Shown here: piece by piece, positions 8,124-18,746 of the stretch
Numbering within the stretch: position 1 is the stretch's first letter
Layout: every line of letters starts with the position of its first letter
Source: Astragalus membranaceus
Lineage: Eukaryota > Streptophyta > Magnoliopsida > Fabales > Fabaceae
Reading direction: 5' to 3'
NCBI GenBank assembly: GCA_039519185.1
Contig: CM076849.1
Coordinates: 34,405,109-34,469,108, forward strand
Length of the DNA: 64,000 nt
Made by a program: the position numbers and the translations under genes
Notes under the pieces: generated by a model
What the model saw: the letters and a program-made list of their open reading frames with translations, nothing else
Databases searched by the model: none
Told to the model about the DNA's origin: nothing

Positions 8124-11100
8124 TTAATTTAAATCTGGGGGGAGTACTCCTGCTGCAAGGTAGTTTACAAAATCTGCATACCATGGTGCTTCAGATTTGA
8201 TCAATGAGAAGAGTTGATCATCCAGAAATGTATCATTAAGCGGCAACTCTTCTTCTTTTGTTCCTTGTAGACGGGACAAATGATCAGCCACAACATTTTC
8301 AACGCCTTTTTTATCCCTTATTTCAAGATCAAATTCTTGTAGGAGTAAAACCCATCGGATAAATCTCGGCTTGGCATCTTTTTTGTTTAACAAATATTTT
8401 ATGGCCGAGTGATCAGTAAAAATGATGATTTTTGAACCTACCAGATATGATCGAAACTTATCAACGGCAAAAACTACCGCCAATAATTCTTTTTCAGTTG
8501 TGGCGTAATTCATTTGTGCCTCGTCTAAGGTCCTGCTTGCATAGTATATGGCATGCAATTTTTTTTCTTTTCTTTGTCCCAGGACTGCACCAACTGCATA
8601 GTCGCTTGCATCGCACATTATTTCAAACGGAAGATTCCAGTCTGGTGGCTGTATGATCGGGGCAGTAACTAAAGCCTTTTTCAACCTGTTAAAAGCTTCA
8701 AGACAAAGATCGTTAAAAATAAATGCTGCATCCTTAAGGAGCAGACTTGTCATAGATTTTGAAATTTTTGAGAAGTCTTTTATGAACAGACGGTAGAAAC
8801 CCGCATGGCCTAAAAAGCTTCTCACCTCTTTTACTGTGGTGGGAGGTAGCATTTTTTCAATCACTTCAATTTTTGCACGGTCTACCTCAATACCTCTATG
8901 AGAAATTAAGTGCCCTAGGACAATTCCTTCATTAACCATGAAATGACACTTTTCCCAGTTTAGAACTAGGTTCACCTTCTCACACCTTTCTAAGACTTTT
9001 TCCAGATTGGCTAAACAGTTTTCAAAATTTGACCCATGGACGGAAAAATCATCCATAAACACTTCCATTATGTTTTCAACAAAGTCTGAGAATATGGACA
9101 TCATACACCTTTGAAAGGTAGCGGGAGCATTACATAGACCAAAGGGCATCCTTCTATAGGCATAAGTGCCAAAAGGACATGTGAAAGTTGTTTTTTCTTG
9201 GTCGCTAGGGTGGATGGGAATTTGGAAAAATCCCGAATAACCATCCAAATAGCAGAAATGTGAGTGTCGCGCTAACCTTTCTAGCATTTGATCAATGAAC
9301 GGGAGAGGGAAGTGATCTTTCCGGGTAGCTTTGTTAAGCTTTCTGTAATCAATACACATTCTCCATCCCGTGATTGTCCTTGTGGAAATGCATTCATCCT
9401 TTTCATTTTTAATAACTGTTAAGCCTCCCTTCTTAGGTACTACTTGAATAGGACTAACCCACTTACTATCGGAAATAGGATATATTATCCCAGCATCAAG
9501 GAGTTTTAAAACTTCTTTTTTTACAACCTCTTTCATGTTTGGGTTTAATCTTCTTTGATGCTCGATAGAAGGTTTATAGTCCTCTTCCAGTAGTATTCTG
9601 TGTATGCAGATTGACGGATTTATTCCCTTAATGTCCTCAATAGTATACCCTATGGCTTTGGGATACTTCTTGAGAACATTAAGCAATTTTTCAGTCTCAT
9701 TTTGTTTCAAATTTGCATTCACAATTACTGGAAAAGTAGAATTAGGGCCAAGGAACTCATACCTGAGAGATGATGGTAAGGGCTTCAGTTCTATTTTTGG
9801 TGTTTCTTTTGGGAGAGGTCGAGGTTTTTCCTCGCCCAAAGTTTCAGTACCCAATTCTTGTGATGGTGGATTTTCGTCCAAAAGTTTTATGTAGAATTGG
9901 GTTTCCCTTGCCGCATCTTTATTTGTGTTGCCTAAAAGGCAATCTTCCAGACTATCTTGTGAAGATGATGCTATAGAGCAGTCTCGCACGCAATAGTCTA
10001 CAATGTCAATCTTGCAGCATGAGTCTTTTACAGACGGGCTCTTCATGAAGTTTGAAACTTCAAACTCAACTTTTTCATCCCCCACATTAAAAACCAACTT
10101 ACCGTTTTTAACGTCAATTATTACCCCTGCAGTAGCTAAAAAAGGCCTCCCTAGAAGAATAGGAATTTGGGAGTCTTCTTCAATTTCCATTACAACAAAG
10201 TCCACCGGTATAAAAGTTTGCCCTACCTTGATAGGGATATCCTCTAAGATTCCAGTGGGGTATTTAACGGAACGATCTGCCAACTGTATTGTCATTTTTG
10301 TGGGTTTAAGTTCGCCTATCCCTAGTCTATTGCAAAGAGAAAGAGGCATCAAACTTACACTGGCTTCTAGATCGCACATCGCTCTGTTTATAGCTTCACT
10401 TCCAATCACACAAGGTATGGAAAAACTACCTGGATCTTTGAGTTTTTGTGGCAGCTTGTTCTGGATAATTGCACTACATTCCTCTGTTAATGCAATCGTC
10501 TCATAGTCGTCTATTTTTCTTTTATTGGATAAAATTTCTTTTAAAAATTTAGAATAAGACGGCATTTGAGACAATGCATCAGTGAAAGGAACGTTGATGT
10601 AAAGCTTTTTAAGCAAGTCGACAAACCTTTTGAATTGCTCGTCAATTTTGTTTTTTGCAAATCTTTGGGGGAAAGGAATGGGTGGTTTGTATGGTGGAGG
10701 GGGGATGTGTGGTTCTTCTCTTTCTTTTTCTGGTTCTTTCCCTTTTTCTTTCTCTTCTAGCTCACCTGGTAAATTATGTTTTTCACTCACAGTTTTTTCT
10801 TGGTTTGCTCTTGGTTCCTCTAATTGTTTTCCGCTTCTAAGGGTGACGGCATTTATTTGGCCTTTTGGATTTTGCTCTGGTTGCCCAGGAAATACCCCTG
10901 AAGTCTTAGAGGATGAAGCTACCTGTGTTGCCACTTGAGTTATTTGATTTTCAAGCATTTTATTATGAGTGGAAATAGAGTCGACTTTTGATACTAATTT
11001 GATAAGTGTGTCATTCAAATAACCAGTTTGATTTTTGAATTCTTCATTTTGTTTTGTTTGAGATGACACAAATTTTTCCATTAAAAATTCCAAGTTCGAC

Positions 11101-12245
11101 TTTTGCGGGTTGTTTTGTGGGTTGTTAAAACCCCTTTGATTTTGAGAGACAGGAGGTGGTCTAGGTGCTGGATTGGGTGGAGGATTTTTATAAGAAAAAT
11201 TTGGATGATTCCTCCACCCAGGATTATAAGTATTTGAAAACGGATCTTCCTTTTGAGCATAGTTAATATGCTCGTTTCCAGCACTAGATGCCTCAAGCTG
11301 GCATTCAGCTCCAATATGGCCAACAACCCCACATAATTCACATGGTGGAGTAATAGGAGAAGAAGTTTGTGAGACGGCACTTACATTTAATTTTTCAAAT
11401 TTTTGAAAAAGTGCGTCCACTTTTGAGGTAAGATGATCAACAACAGATATTTCATACTTACCTGGCTCTTTTGATGCGGCTGGTTTATTCGTTATGGCTC
11501 GCTCACTTGTCCACTGACAATGGTTTTGAGCCATATCTTCAACGAGAGCATAAGCTTCGGTAAAATTTTTGTTCATTAAAGCTCCACCTGCAGCTGCATC
11601 AATAGTCATTCTTGTTGCATATTGTAATCCATTATAAAAAGTGTGAACAACAAGCCATTTCTCTAGTCCATGATGGGGGCATAGCCTTAACATTTCTTTG
11701 AAACGTTCCCAAGCATCATAAAGAGATTCCCCGTCGTTTTGAGAAAATCGAGTAATTTGATTTCTCATTTGAGCTGTCTTACTCGGGGGAAAGAATTTAG
11801 CAAGAAAAGCTTGTTTTAGCTGGTCCCAGCTGGTAATGGATTCCGAAGGCAAAGAATGTAGCCATGCTCTAGCTCTATCCCTTAATGAAAAAGGGAAGAG
11901 TTTTAGTCTTATGGCATCCGGAGGTACCCCGTTTAATTTGAGAGTTCCACAGTATTCAAGAAAAATTGAAATATGAAGATTTGGGTCCTCCGTGGGAGAA
12001 CCAGAAAATTGGTTTTGTTGTACCATCGAAAGCAGAGATGTTTTGAGTTCAAAATTATTTGCTTCCACATTTGGATGTACATTGGCAGCCGATGGCTCTG
12101 CTGAAGGTGTTGCGTACTCTTTGAGAGCACGATTTTCATTAGCCGACATTTGGTTATCGGGAATTTTTCTCCTCCTTCTATGTAAGAACCTTTCGATTTC
12201 GGGAATTTGTTGAACAGTTTCACCGAAACTTCTGGTTCTTCGCAT
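8124..12245 (-). CDS. Element B gag-protease-RT-RNase H polyprotein (1,373 aa)
   Basis: A single long ORF on minus starts MRRTRSFGETVQQIPE. Gag core is about residues 75-260 (QFSGSPTEDPNLHISIFLEY, IRLKLFPFSLRDRARAWL). A zinc knuckle CELCGVVGHIGAEC lies near 300. Pro- and Glu-rich linkers follow. The aspartic protease is near 625, where the motif reads CDLEASVSLMP; family members normally have DLGAS, so the Gly after D-L is Glu here. Reverse transcriptase is about 880-1130, with MCIDYRKLN, MPFGLCNAPATFQ and FMDD near 1063. RNase H starts at CDASD near 1210 and ends with VVADHLSRL. The chromatin-targeting and integrase parts are in the broken segment downstream. It is expected to act in cytoplasmic particles that copy element RNA. 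The ORF begins about 90 bp from the PBS, with no competing ATG. The stop at 8124 is premature for a polyprotein that should continue into integrase. Confidence 0.93.
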   Translation of the reverse strand: MRRTRSFGETVQQIPEIERFLHRRRRKIPDNQMSANENRALKEYATPSAEPSAANVHPNVEANNFELKTSLLSMVQQNQFSGSPTEDPNLHISIFLEYCGTLKLNGVPPDAIRLKLFPFSLRDRARAWLHSLPSESITSWDQLKQAFLAKFFPPSKTAQMRNQITRFSQNDGESLYDAWERFKEMLRLCPHHGLEKWLVVHTFYNGLQYATRMTIDAAAGGALMNKNFTEAYALVEDMAQNHCQWTSERAITNKPAASKEPGKYEISVVDHLTSKVDALFQKFEKLNVSAVSQTSSPITPPCELCGVVGHIGAECQLEASSAGNEHINYAQKEDPFSNTYNPGWRNHPNFSYKNPPPNPAPRPPPVSQNQRGFNNPQNNPQKSNLEFLMEKFVSSQTKQNEEFKNQTGYLNDTLIKLVSKVDSISTHNKMLENQITQVATQVASSSKTSGVFPGQPEQNPKGQINAVTLRSGKQLEEPRANQEKTVSEKHNLPGELEEKEKGKEPEKEREEPHIPPPPYKPPIPFPQRFAKNKIDEQFKRFVDLLKKLYINVPFTDALSQMPSYSKFLKEILSNKRKIDDYETIALTEECSAIIQNKLPQKLKDPGSFSIPCVIGSEAINRAMCDLEASVSLMPLSLCNRLGIGELKPTKMTIQLADRSVKYPTGILEDIPIKVGQTFIPVDFVVMEIEEDSQIPILLGRPFLATAGVIIDVKNGKLVFNVGDEKVEFEVSNFMKSPSVKDSCCKIDIVDYCVRDCSIASSSQDSLEDCLLGNTNKDAARETQFYIKLLDENPPSQELGTETLGEEKPRPLPKETPKIELKPLPSSLRYEFLGPNSTFPVIVNANLKQNETEKLLNVLKKYPKAIGYTIEDIKGINPSICIHRILLEEDYKPSIEHQRRLNPNMKEVVKKEVLKLLDAGIIYPISDSKWVSPIQVVPKKGGLTVIKNEKDECISTRTITGWRMCIDYRKLNKATRKDHFPLPFIDQMLERLARHSHFCYLDGYSGFFQIPIHPSDQEKTTFTCPFGTYAYRRMPFGLCNAPATFQRCMMSIFSDFVENIMEVFMDDFSVHGSNFENCLANLEKVLERCEKVNLVLNWEKCHFMVNEGIVLGHLISHRGIEVDRAKIEVIEKMLPPTTVKEVRSFLGHAGFYRLFIKDFSKISKSMTSLLLKDAAFIFNDLCLEAFNRLKKALVTAPIIQPPDWNLPFEIMCDASDYAVGAVLGQRKEKKLHAIYYASRTLDEAQMNYATTEKELLAVVFAVDKFRSYLVGSKIIIFTDHSAIKYLLNKKDAKPRFIRWVLLLQEFDLEIRDKKGVENVVADHLSRLQGTKEEELPLNDTFLDDQLFSLIKSEAPWYADFVNYLAAGVLPPDLN

Positions 12246-12332
12246 TCGAGGGACAAGAGAAGAAAAAGTAAAAATAAAGAAAATAAAATTTCAGTCTAAC
12301 CGGTTTCGAAAAACTTAATCAATATCACTGCC

Positions 12333-12350
12333 TCCCCGGCAACGGCGCAA
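12333..12350 (-). promoter_or_regulatory. Primer binding site of element B (tRNA-Asp type)
   Basis: The minus strand reads TTGCGCCGTTGCCGGGGA, one base from the Athila tRNA-Asp site (TGGCGCCGTTGCCGGGGA). It lies 6 bp from the 5' LTR end at 12357. Confidence 0.88.
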
Positions 12351-12356
12351 AAAACT

Positions 12357-13834
12357 TGATAGCCCCGCAAGTGCACGGGTCGTATCGCGTAATAAAAGAG
12401 TATCGGTCCACAGGGAGAGCCTAAGTGAATACCAATTTAATTTTTCAAAGTTTGATTAACTGAAAAGGAAAGTGTTTTTGGAAAGAAGGAATATTTTAGT
12501 AAAGTCTACTCACTCATGATCATTGTAGACAAAAGAGGAGAAGAGAAAAGAAGAAAAACATAAAGTTAAATAGCGAGAAATAAAAGAAAGCAGTAAAGTG
12601 CAAAATCACAAATAGCGGAATTGTAAATGATAAGAAAGTAAATTGCTTGAAAAGTAAATTGCCAGTAATTTACTTGACTTGGAAAGTTAAAGAGCAAGAA
12701 AAACAAAAGAAAGCGGTAAAGTGCAAAATCATAAATAGCGGAATTGTAAATGACAAGAAAGTAAATTGCTTGGAAAGTAAATTGCCAGTAATTTACTTGA
12801 CTTTGGAAAGTTAAAGAGCAAGAAAAATAAAGGTGCAAGAAAGTAAATAACTTGGAAAATAAAGGTGCAAGAAATTAAATAGCAAAAATTTAAAGGGCAA
12901 GAAAGTAAATGACTTGGAAAATAAAGATGCAAGAAATTAAATAGCAAGGAAAGTAAATGACTTGGAAAATAAATAGCAAGAATTTAAAGGGCAAGAAAGT
13001 AAATGACTTGGAAAGAAAAATGGCAAGAAAATAAATAGCAAGAATTTAAAGGGCAAGAAAGTAAATGACTTGGAAAGAAAAAGGGCAAGAAAATAAATAG
13101 CAAGAATTTAAAGGGCAAGAAAGTAAATAAACAAGAATCATAAAATGCATGAAGAGTAAATTGAAGTCATGAATCTTTAGAGAGCCTTTGTCATTGATTT
13201 TCTAACAAAATTCAAGCTTAGTTACAAGTGAGGATCAAGCCTCTATTTATAGGAAAATATGAGGGGCAAAAAGGTCCAAAAGAGGAAAAAGTGGCAAATC
13301 AAGTTGGCCAAGGTAGTCATCAAAAAGCCATCCTCAAGTGGACAAAGCACATGAGCAAGTGGTCAAAGCACATGGTCATCAACAAGTGGGCAAAAATATC
13401 CATCAACAAGTGGGCAAGGCAAATTCGACTGATGCAGCAGAATTCTGGGAGATGCAGTCGAATTCTGACCTGCTGAGACAGATGCTGTCGAATTCTGGCC
13501 TGCTGAGACAGATGCTGTCGAATTCTGGCCTGCTGAGACAGATGCTGTCGAATTCTGGAAGACAGATGCAGTCGAATTCTGACAGATGCTGTCGAATTCT
13601 GGGAGATCCAGTCGAATTCTGGGAGATCCAGTCGAAATCTGGAAGATGCAGTCGAATTCTGGGAGATCCAGTCGAATTCTGACCTGCTGAGACTTAAGCA
13701 GCCCAAATTGCTTCAAAATAAAACCTGAAGATAAAAAGTAAACATTTGCAGTAAAATAGAACAAAAATATAATTAAAATACTAAAAAGACTTAATAAAAT
13801 AACTATTAAAAAGACTCTAAAAATAGACTTATCA
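12357..13834 (-). repeat. Element B 5' LTR (1,478 bp)
   Basis: Pair of 4524-6000, with the same start (TGATAGCCCC), end (AGACTTATCA) and internal repeat zones. It is followed by the target duplication GAATC (13835-13839). On minus this is the promoter-bearing 5' LTR. I could not pick a convincing TATA box by eye. Confidence 0.95.
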
Positions 13835-13839
13835 GAATC

Positions 13840-14275
13840 CTAGAGACTTCGTATGCTTGAATGATTGCATTTATTTCACAAGTCATATATGTCGTCCTAA
13901 GGACAGTTTACCGGGACTCGGCCCGGTTTGAACTCGTCCTTTAGGGGTTTCAGCAGCATTGGCCGAAGGTAGTTTTGAGGATTGAATCCTAAAGACCCTA
14001 ATGTCCTTTGGGAGAGTTTACCGAGACTCCGCCTGGATTGAACTCGTCCCTAAGGGTTACGATTATCTCGATTGCTTTGGGAGATCCGTCGATCAATCCC
14101 GGATCGTCGATCTTGAAGGAAGAAATTTTGTCCAAATGAAAAATAGCTTTTACGAAGCGAACTGCGAAATAAGTAGTTTGGAAGTAGGCAAAGTCGCCTA
14201 TCCGATTTATATTTGGAGTAAAGGACCGTTCACAGGGTCGGCGTATATGATGCCTTTAGACCCAATACAGGAATT
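13840..14275 (+). repeat. Element C tandem-repeat block, right part, and pol 3' flank
   Basis: 13893-13990 repeats the unit seen at 4427-4523 (GTCCTAAGGACAGTTTACCG, then GGACTCGGCCC and GAACTCGTCCTTTAGGG). A third, diverged unit follows at about 14003-14060 (GAGTTTACCGAGACTCCGCC, GAACTCGTCCCTAAGGG). The rest up to the pol stop at 14276 is non-coding. The ORF at 14001-14279 is not credible. Confidence 0.8.
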
Positions 14276-16593
14276 TTAAACAAAGTAACTCCTGAGCTTC
14301 GTGGCATTCCAAGTCCGGGGAATCACCTTTCCTTCTAAAGTTTCCAATTGAAAAGCACCCTTACCGGTCTTAGATTTAACATGGTATAGTCCTTCCCAAT
14401 TTGGCGCGAGCTTCCCTTGAGCAGCGTTCTTTAAGCCAACGTCGGCCCGACGAAGCAGCAGGTTACCGACTTCAAAATCTCTGGGGACGACTTTAGAGTT
14501 GTATCTGGTTTCCACCCTCTGCTTAATGACGGTTTCTCTAAATGAAGCCTTGCTTCGGATCTCGTTGATGAGATCGAGCTCTTCTCTTAAGGCCCGATTA
14601 TTGTCTTGCTGGGATTTTGGATTTGCTGTTCTCCACCTTAACTCCCTGATTTCCATCGGAATGACTGCCTAGCTGACGTAGGAGAGCAGGAATGGCATTT
14701 CTGCTGTAGAGCTTTGAGGGGTAGTCCTGTAAGCCCATAAAACGTAAGGTAGTTCCTCCGCCCAGTTTCCTTTAGCATCGTCAAGCCGCTTCTTTAAGCC
14801 ATTGAGAAGCACTTTGTTAGCTGCCTCGACTTGCCCGTTGGTTTGTGGATGCTCTACCAAGGTAAAGCGATGCTTGATTTTAATATCGGACATTAGTTTT
14901 CTGAAGCCTTTGTTTGCGAATTGAGTACCATTGTCAGTTATGACAACCTCGGGGATCCCGAATCTGCTCATGATGTTCTTTTTTGAAGAATTTTATGTAA
15001 TTTCTTGCATTGATGGTGGCCAATGGCTCAACTTCAATCCATTTGCTGAAATAGTCTATTGCTACAATTAAGTATTTGACCTGGCCTGGTGCGGTGGAGA
15101 ATGGACCTAGAAGATCTATCCCTCACCATGTGAATGGCCATGTCGAGGACAGACTGGTAAGCTCGTTAGGTGGGGCTACATGGACATTGGCATGGATTTG
15201 ACATTTTTTGCATCTCTTAATATGATTTTTAGCATCGTTCTCCATGGTCGGCCAATAATACCCCGCTCGCAGGGCCTTCCGAGCTAAAGATCGGGCTCCG
15301 AGGTGTTGTCCACAAATGCATTCATGGATTTCAGCTAACACGTAGTTTGCCTCTTTCCCTTCGATGCATTTTAACAACGGGGAGGAGAGGCTCGTCCTGT
15401 AGAGGGTTCCATCTATTACGGAGAAAACAGAGGCTCTTCTTCTGACGATCTTAGCTTCTTGGGAGTCCGGAGGCTCGGCTCCTGACTCAATATACTCTAA
15501 TATCTGAGTGATCCAACTCTGGTTTTCTTCAATCGCGCATATGGACGAGTTGAATTTTGAATCCATGTGTACGCTGGGCTTGCGGAGTACTTCTTGGATA
15601 ATAGAACGGTGATTACCGGGAAATTTAGTGCTAGCAAGTTTGGATAAGACATACGCCCTTTAGTTTTCGGTCGTGGGGACGCGTTTTACCTCGGCCTTTT
15701 TGAAGTGAGCTAGAAGCTCCGAACCCGAGTTAAGTATTTCTGTAAGATCGGGTCTTTGGTCATATAGGAATTTCTGATCTGAGAAACTACTAGCAAGGAG
15801 TCGGTATATAAATTGACCTGAGTAACTCGGAGGTCAATTGCTAAACGCAATCCTGCAATGAAAGCTTCGTATTCTGCTTGATTGTTTGAAGTTTGAAAAT
15901 TGAATGTCAGGGATACTTCTATGACGACACCGCCAGGGCTTTCCAACATCAGCCCGGCTCCCCTGCCCTTTGGGTTTGAGGAACCATCCACGTGCAGGAT
16001 CCACACGTTGTTCTCTGGATCGGCGGGGGTCATTTCTGCTACAAAGTCCGCGAGAACTTGGCCCTTCATGGCCGTCCTAGTTTCGTATATGATCCCGAAC
16101 TCAGATAGCTCGACCGCCCATTTGATCATTCTTCCAGCGAGGTCAGGCCGGTGTAGGATTTTCTCGACTTTCTGATAACGGCTTTCAGGGCCTTGCAAGG
16201 CTTTAAACGCAAAGTAGACCGGGCCCTGTCTGGTCTCCGTGTCTCGGACCAGAATAGCGTCTACGCTTCCTCCGAGACTGCCAAGTATAAGTATAAGGTT
16301 TCCCCTTTATTCGGACGGGTGAGGATTGGAGGCTCAGAGAGTGCTTTCTTGAGCTGGTTGAGGGCCTCATCCTGCTCTAGAGTCCATTTGAATTCTTCTT
16401 CTTCCTTCTTGAGTAATTTGAACAACGGGAGTGACTTGAATTCCGTGTTTGAAATAAAACGGGATAAAGCGGCGATCATGCCATTGAGTTTTTGGACTTC
16501 CTTTTTTGAGGTCGGTGTCCGCATCTCGGTCCCCAATCGGCACTTGTCTGGGTTAGCCTCAATTCCCCGTTCAGTCAAATAGAACCCGAGGAA
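14276..16593 (-). pseudogene. Element C pol, 3' part: RNase H, extra RNase H and integrase (Tat type), broken
   Basis: On minus, from 16593 downward, come the end of RT (RGIEANPDKCRLGTEMRTPT), a first RNase H remnant, a second archaeal-like RNase H (16060-15700: WILHVDGSSNPKGRGAGLML, NNQAEYEAFIAGL, YTDSLLVVSQI), then integrase (15566-14276) with the zinc finger HECICGQHLGARSLA...CKKCQ, core motifs ITDNGTQF and GQVEAANKVLLNG, and a C-terminal end APNWEGLYHVKSKTGKGAFQ...WNATKLRSYFV. The second RNase H is diagnostic of the Tat lineage. Breaks: frameshift near 16200-16260, stop near 15662, in-frame TGA near 15126 in the W-W-G-I-D motif, frameshift in an A run near 14980, and TAG near 14670. The product cannot be made as one protein. 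Confidence 0.88.
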
Positions 16594-18746
16594 TAGGGAT
16601 GGCAATTTCTACCCATAAGTGGGGATCCCCGCGGGGATTGCCCCGTGGGCGGGGAATTTCCCCCGTGGGGACGGGGACGGGGGAGAAAATCTCCCCGCAG
16701 TCAAAGTGGGGATGGGGACGGGGATCATACCCCCCGCCCCGCGGGGACTCCGCCCCGAAATATATTACATAAATATTTTTATTATAGATGTATATTATAC
16801 TATAAGTATTAATTTTGTAGTCTTTTTATACGTGTTTCTAATTTAAAATATTTAATTGTTCTAACTTTTATACTTTTTAAATATTAAAATATTAAAGTAA
16901 GACTAGATTTTGATAATAATAATAAAGAGGTGGAGCAGCGTGACTGAATGTGAGCGGAGACACATTCTCTGAGAGAGAGCGCGACCTACCGCCGCCGCTG
17001 GGGGGGCTCCCTCCCCGTGGGCTTCTTCCCCCTTCCACTCTGCGTCTCCGCCTCTGCTGTCGCAATCTTCTCCACCGAGTCGGGCGATTGTTTTCTTGAA
17101 TCCTGCGATTTGATTTGTTTTCGTGCGATTGTCCTGCGATTGTTGTTGATTCGGATTTGTTCTGCGTTTTGACTGCGATTTTTTCGGAATCTGGGTTTTT
17201 GTGCGATTGTCCTGTGATTGGTGTTGATTCGGATTTGTTCTGCTTGAGCTGGCCGCTTTCGGTTTTCTGCTGCGGAGGATTGATTCTGCGTTTTGATGAT
17301 CTGGGTCTCAGTGTTTGTTGTTGTTCTAACCTTGGGTCGCATAGTGATCTTGCTTCCTCTGTGCCGTTCATGGTCTCTGCCCCGTGGCGTTGCTGGTTTG
17401 GATCTGCCTTTTTGGTGGATCTGCGCGTTTTAGGAGGTACGTGGTGTGCTTCTGTTTCACGGTGGTTTGCTGATTTGAGCGGGATGGTGGCTGGTGGATC
17501 GCTCTTGGATCCGCGATCACGGCAGCATCCGCCTCCGAGGCCGCTTTTTCATCTTTCGTCGCCGTCACTAGCTGAATGTCGCTGGGTAGCATCATACTTG
17601 GTTGTGTCACGGTGTTGGCCGGTGGCACAACACCGCGGTGGTGGCTGGTGATCGACGACCTCGGTCAAGCTCGGTTGTGTCGCGGTGTTGGCCGGTGACA
17701 CGGCTTCGCGGTGGTGGCTGGTGTTTCGACGCCGGAAGACAGTGGGTGTGCTGATTCGGTGGGTGTTGCTATGGTGGGTTTTTCAGATTTGATTTGGTAG
17801 TTGTTGTCGCACTTCCTGGCTGCTGTTTGTAGTTCTCTCTGACGGGCTCCTCCCCTCTGCCTTCAGCTCTTGAGCCCCTTCCCTCTCCTGGCCTCCACCT
17901 CTAACCTCGATCAGATGGAGTGTGCTTAATGTGAGGATAGTGAGGTGATGCTGGGTGTTGTGGTATGGCACTCAATTGGCGGTGGGTGGTGGTGTGTGGG
18001 GGCTTTCAGGTGTTGCCCTGCTTCGGAGTTTGGGTCCCTAGATTACAGTTAGCAGTTCTCTTCGCTGGGCTCCTACCTTTGCCTTCAGCTTCTGAGCCCT
18101 TCCCAATCGTCTCTTGGCCTCCACCTCTAACCTCGATCTTTGGGAGTGTGCTTAATGTGAGGATAGTGAGGTGATTCTGGCTGTGGTGGTTTGGAGTGTG
18201 TGCTCAGTAGGCAGTGGGTGGAGGTTGTGGGGGCTATTCAGGTGTTGCCCTGCTTCCTTTTTTGGGTTGTCCTGGTCGCCTTAGAATATCTTTTAGTAGA
18301 GCTCTTTGGTTGTTTATTTTAGGGGCCTTTGTTGGGCTTTCTATTATTGTTTTCATTGCCAAGGGTTTTGGTCTAGTCCCCCCTTGTGTTTTCATGTCTT
18401 CTCTTTATTTTATTGATAAATTCGGGCTGGCCGTCTGATTGTTTAAAAAATAAAAATAAAGTAAGACTAACTTTTATATTTTTTGTATTAAAATGTTAAA
18501 GTTTTGTTTTTTAGTCTTACTTTTATATATTTATTCAATTTTATTATATTTTAATTTATATTTTTTCAAACTTTTAATAAATTTTCGGAGTCCCCGCGGG
18601 GACCGGGGGATCCGTGGGTGATGGGGATGGAGGAGGAAAACTCCCCGAAGCGGGGATGGGGGATGGGGACGGGGGACAACTTGGGAGGCGGGGACGGGGA
18701 GCGGGGGAGTACTCCCCGCCCCCGCCCCGCCCCATTGCCATCCCTA
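16594..18746. mobile_element. Non-autonomous hAT-type DNA transposon (2,153 bp) inside element C RT
   Basis: The ends are inverted repeats: TAGGGATGGCAAT on the left and ATTGCCATCCCTA on the right. An 8-bp duplication CCGAGGAA flanks both (16586-16593 and 18747-18754), and TAGGGATG-type ends with an 8-bp TSD are hallmarks of the hAT superfamily. The subterminal zones (16620-16755 and 18590-18735) are dense in GGGGA/CCCCG motifs, likely the transposase-binding repeats. No transposase ORF is present. Most of the length is a second insertion (16906-18457). Removing 16594-18746 and one TSD copy would rejoin the RT reading of element C, which confirms the insertion. Confidence 0.93.
16906..18457 (+). 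mobile_element. A-tailed retroposon inside the hAT element (1.55 kb)
   Basis: A 12-bp direct repeat AAAGTAAGACTA flanks it (16894-16905 and 18458-18469), and its right end is A-rich (GTTTAAAAAATAAAAAT), so it looks like a product of LINE-type retrotransposition. Inside are GC-rich repeats: GCGATTGTCCTGCGATT units at 17130-17245, GTGTTGGCCGGTG units at 17600-17720, and a pair of about 200-230 bp (17820-18010 and 18050-18260; shared CCTCCACCTCTAACCTCGAT). The 3' part ends TTTTATTGATAAATTCGGGC, like a transcript end. The 178-aa ORF at 17115-17651 crosses these repeats and has no domain I recognise. It could be a non-coding LINE derivative or a copied transcript. Confidence 0.7.

Larger units (their letters stand above)
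4524..13834 (-). mobile_element. Element B: complete but coding-damaged Athila-like LTR retrotransposon (9.3 kb)
   Basis: All structural parts are visible: two LTRs (4524-6000 and 12357-13834), a 5-bp target duplication GAATC on both sides (4519-4523 and 13835-13839), a tRNA-Asp-type PBS, a PPT, and gag-pro-RT-RNase H-integrase on minus. Domain order (integrase last), FMDD in RT, PBS type and the block beside the PPT place it in the Athila lineage of Ty3/gypsy. By eye the LTRs differ at only about a dozen positions, so the insertion is recent. Even so, the coding region has a protease-motif change, a nonsense codon, at least two frameshifts and a deletion in the integrase zinc finger. It may therefore have moved using proteins supplied by another copy. 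It sits inside the tandem-repeat block of element C. Confidence 0.95.

Noticed and set aside
17115..17651. 178-codon ORF in the retroposon as a protein gene
   Set aside because: Crosses internal repeats, Cys/Ser/Trp-biased, no domain; minus-strand ORFs are open as well.
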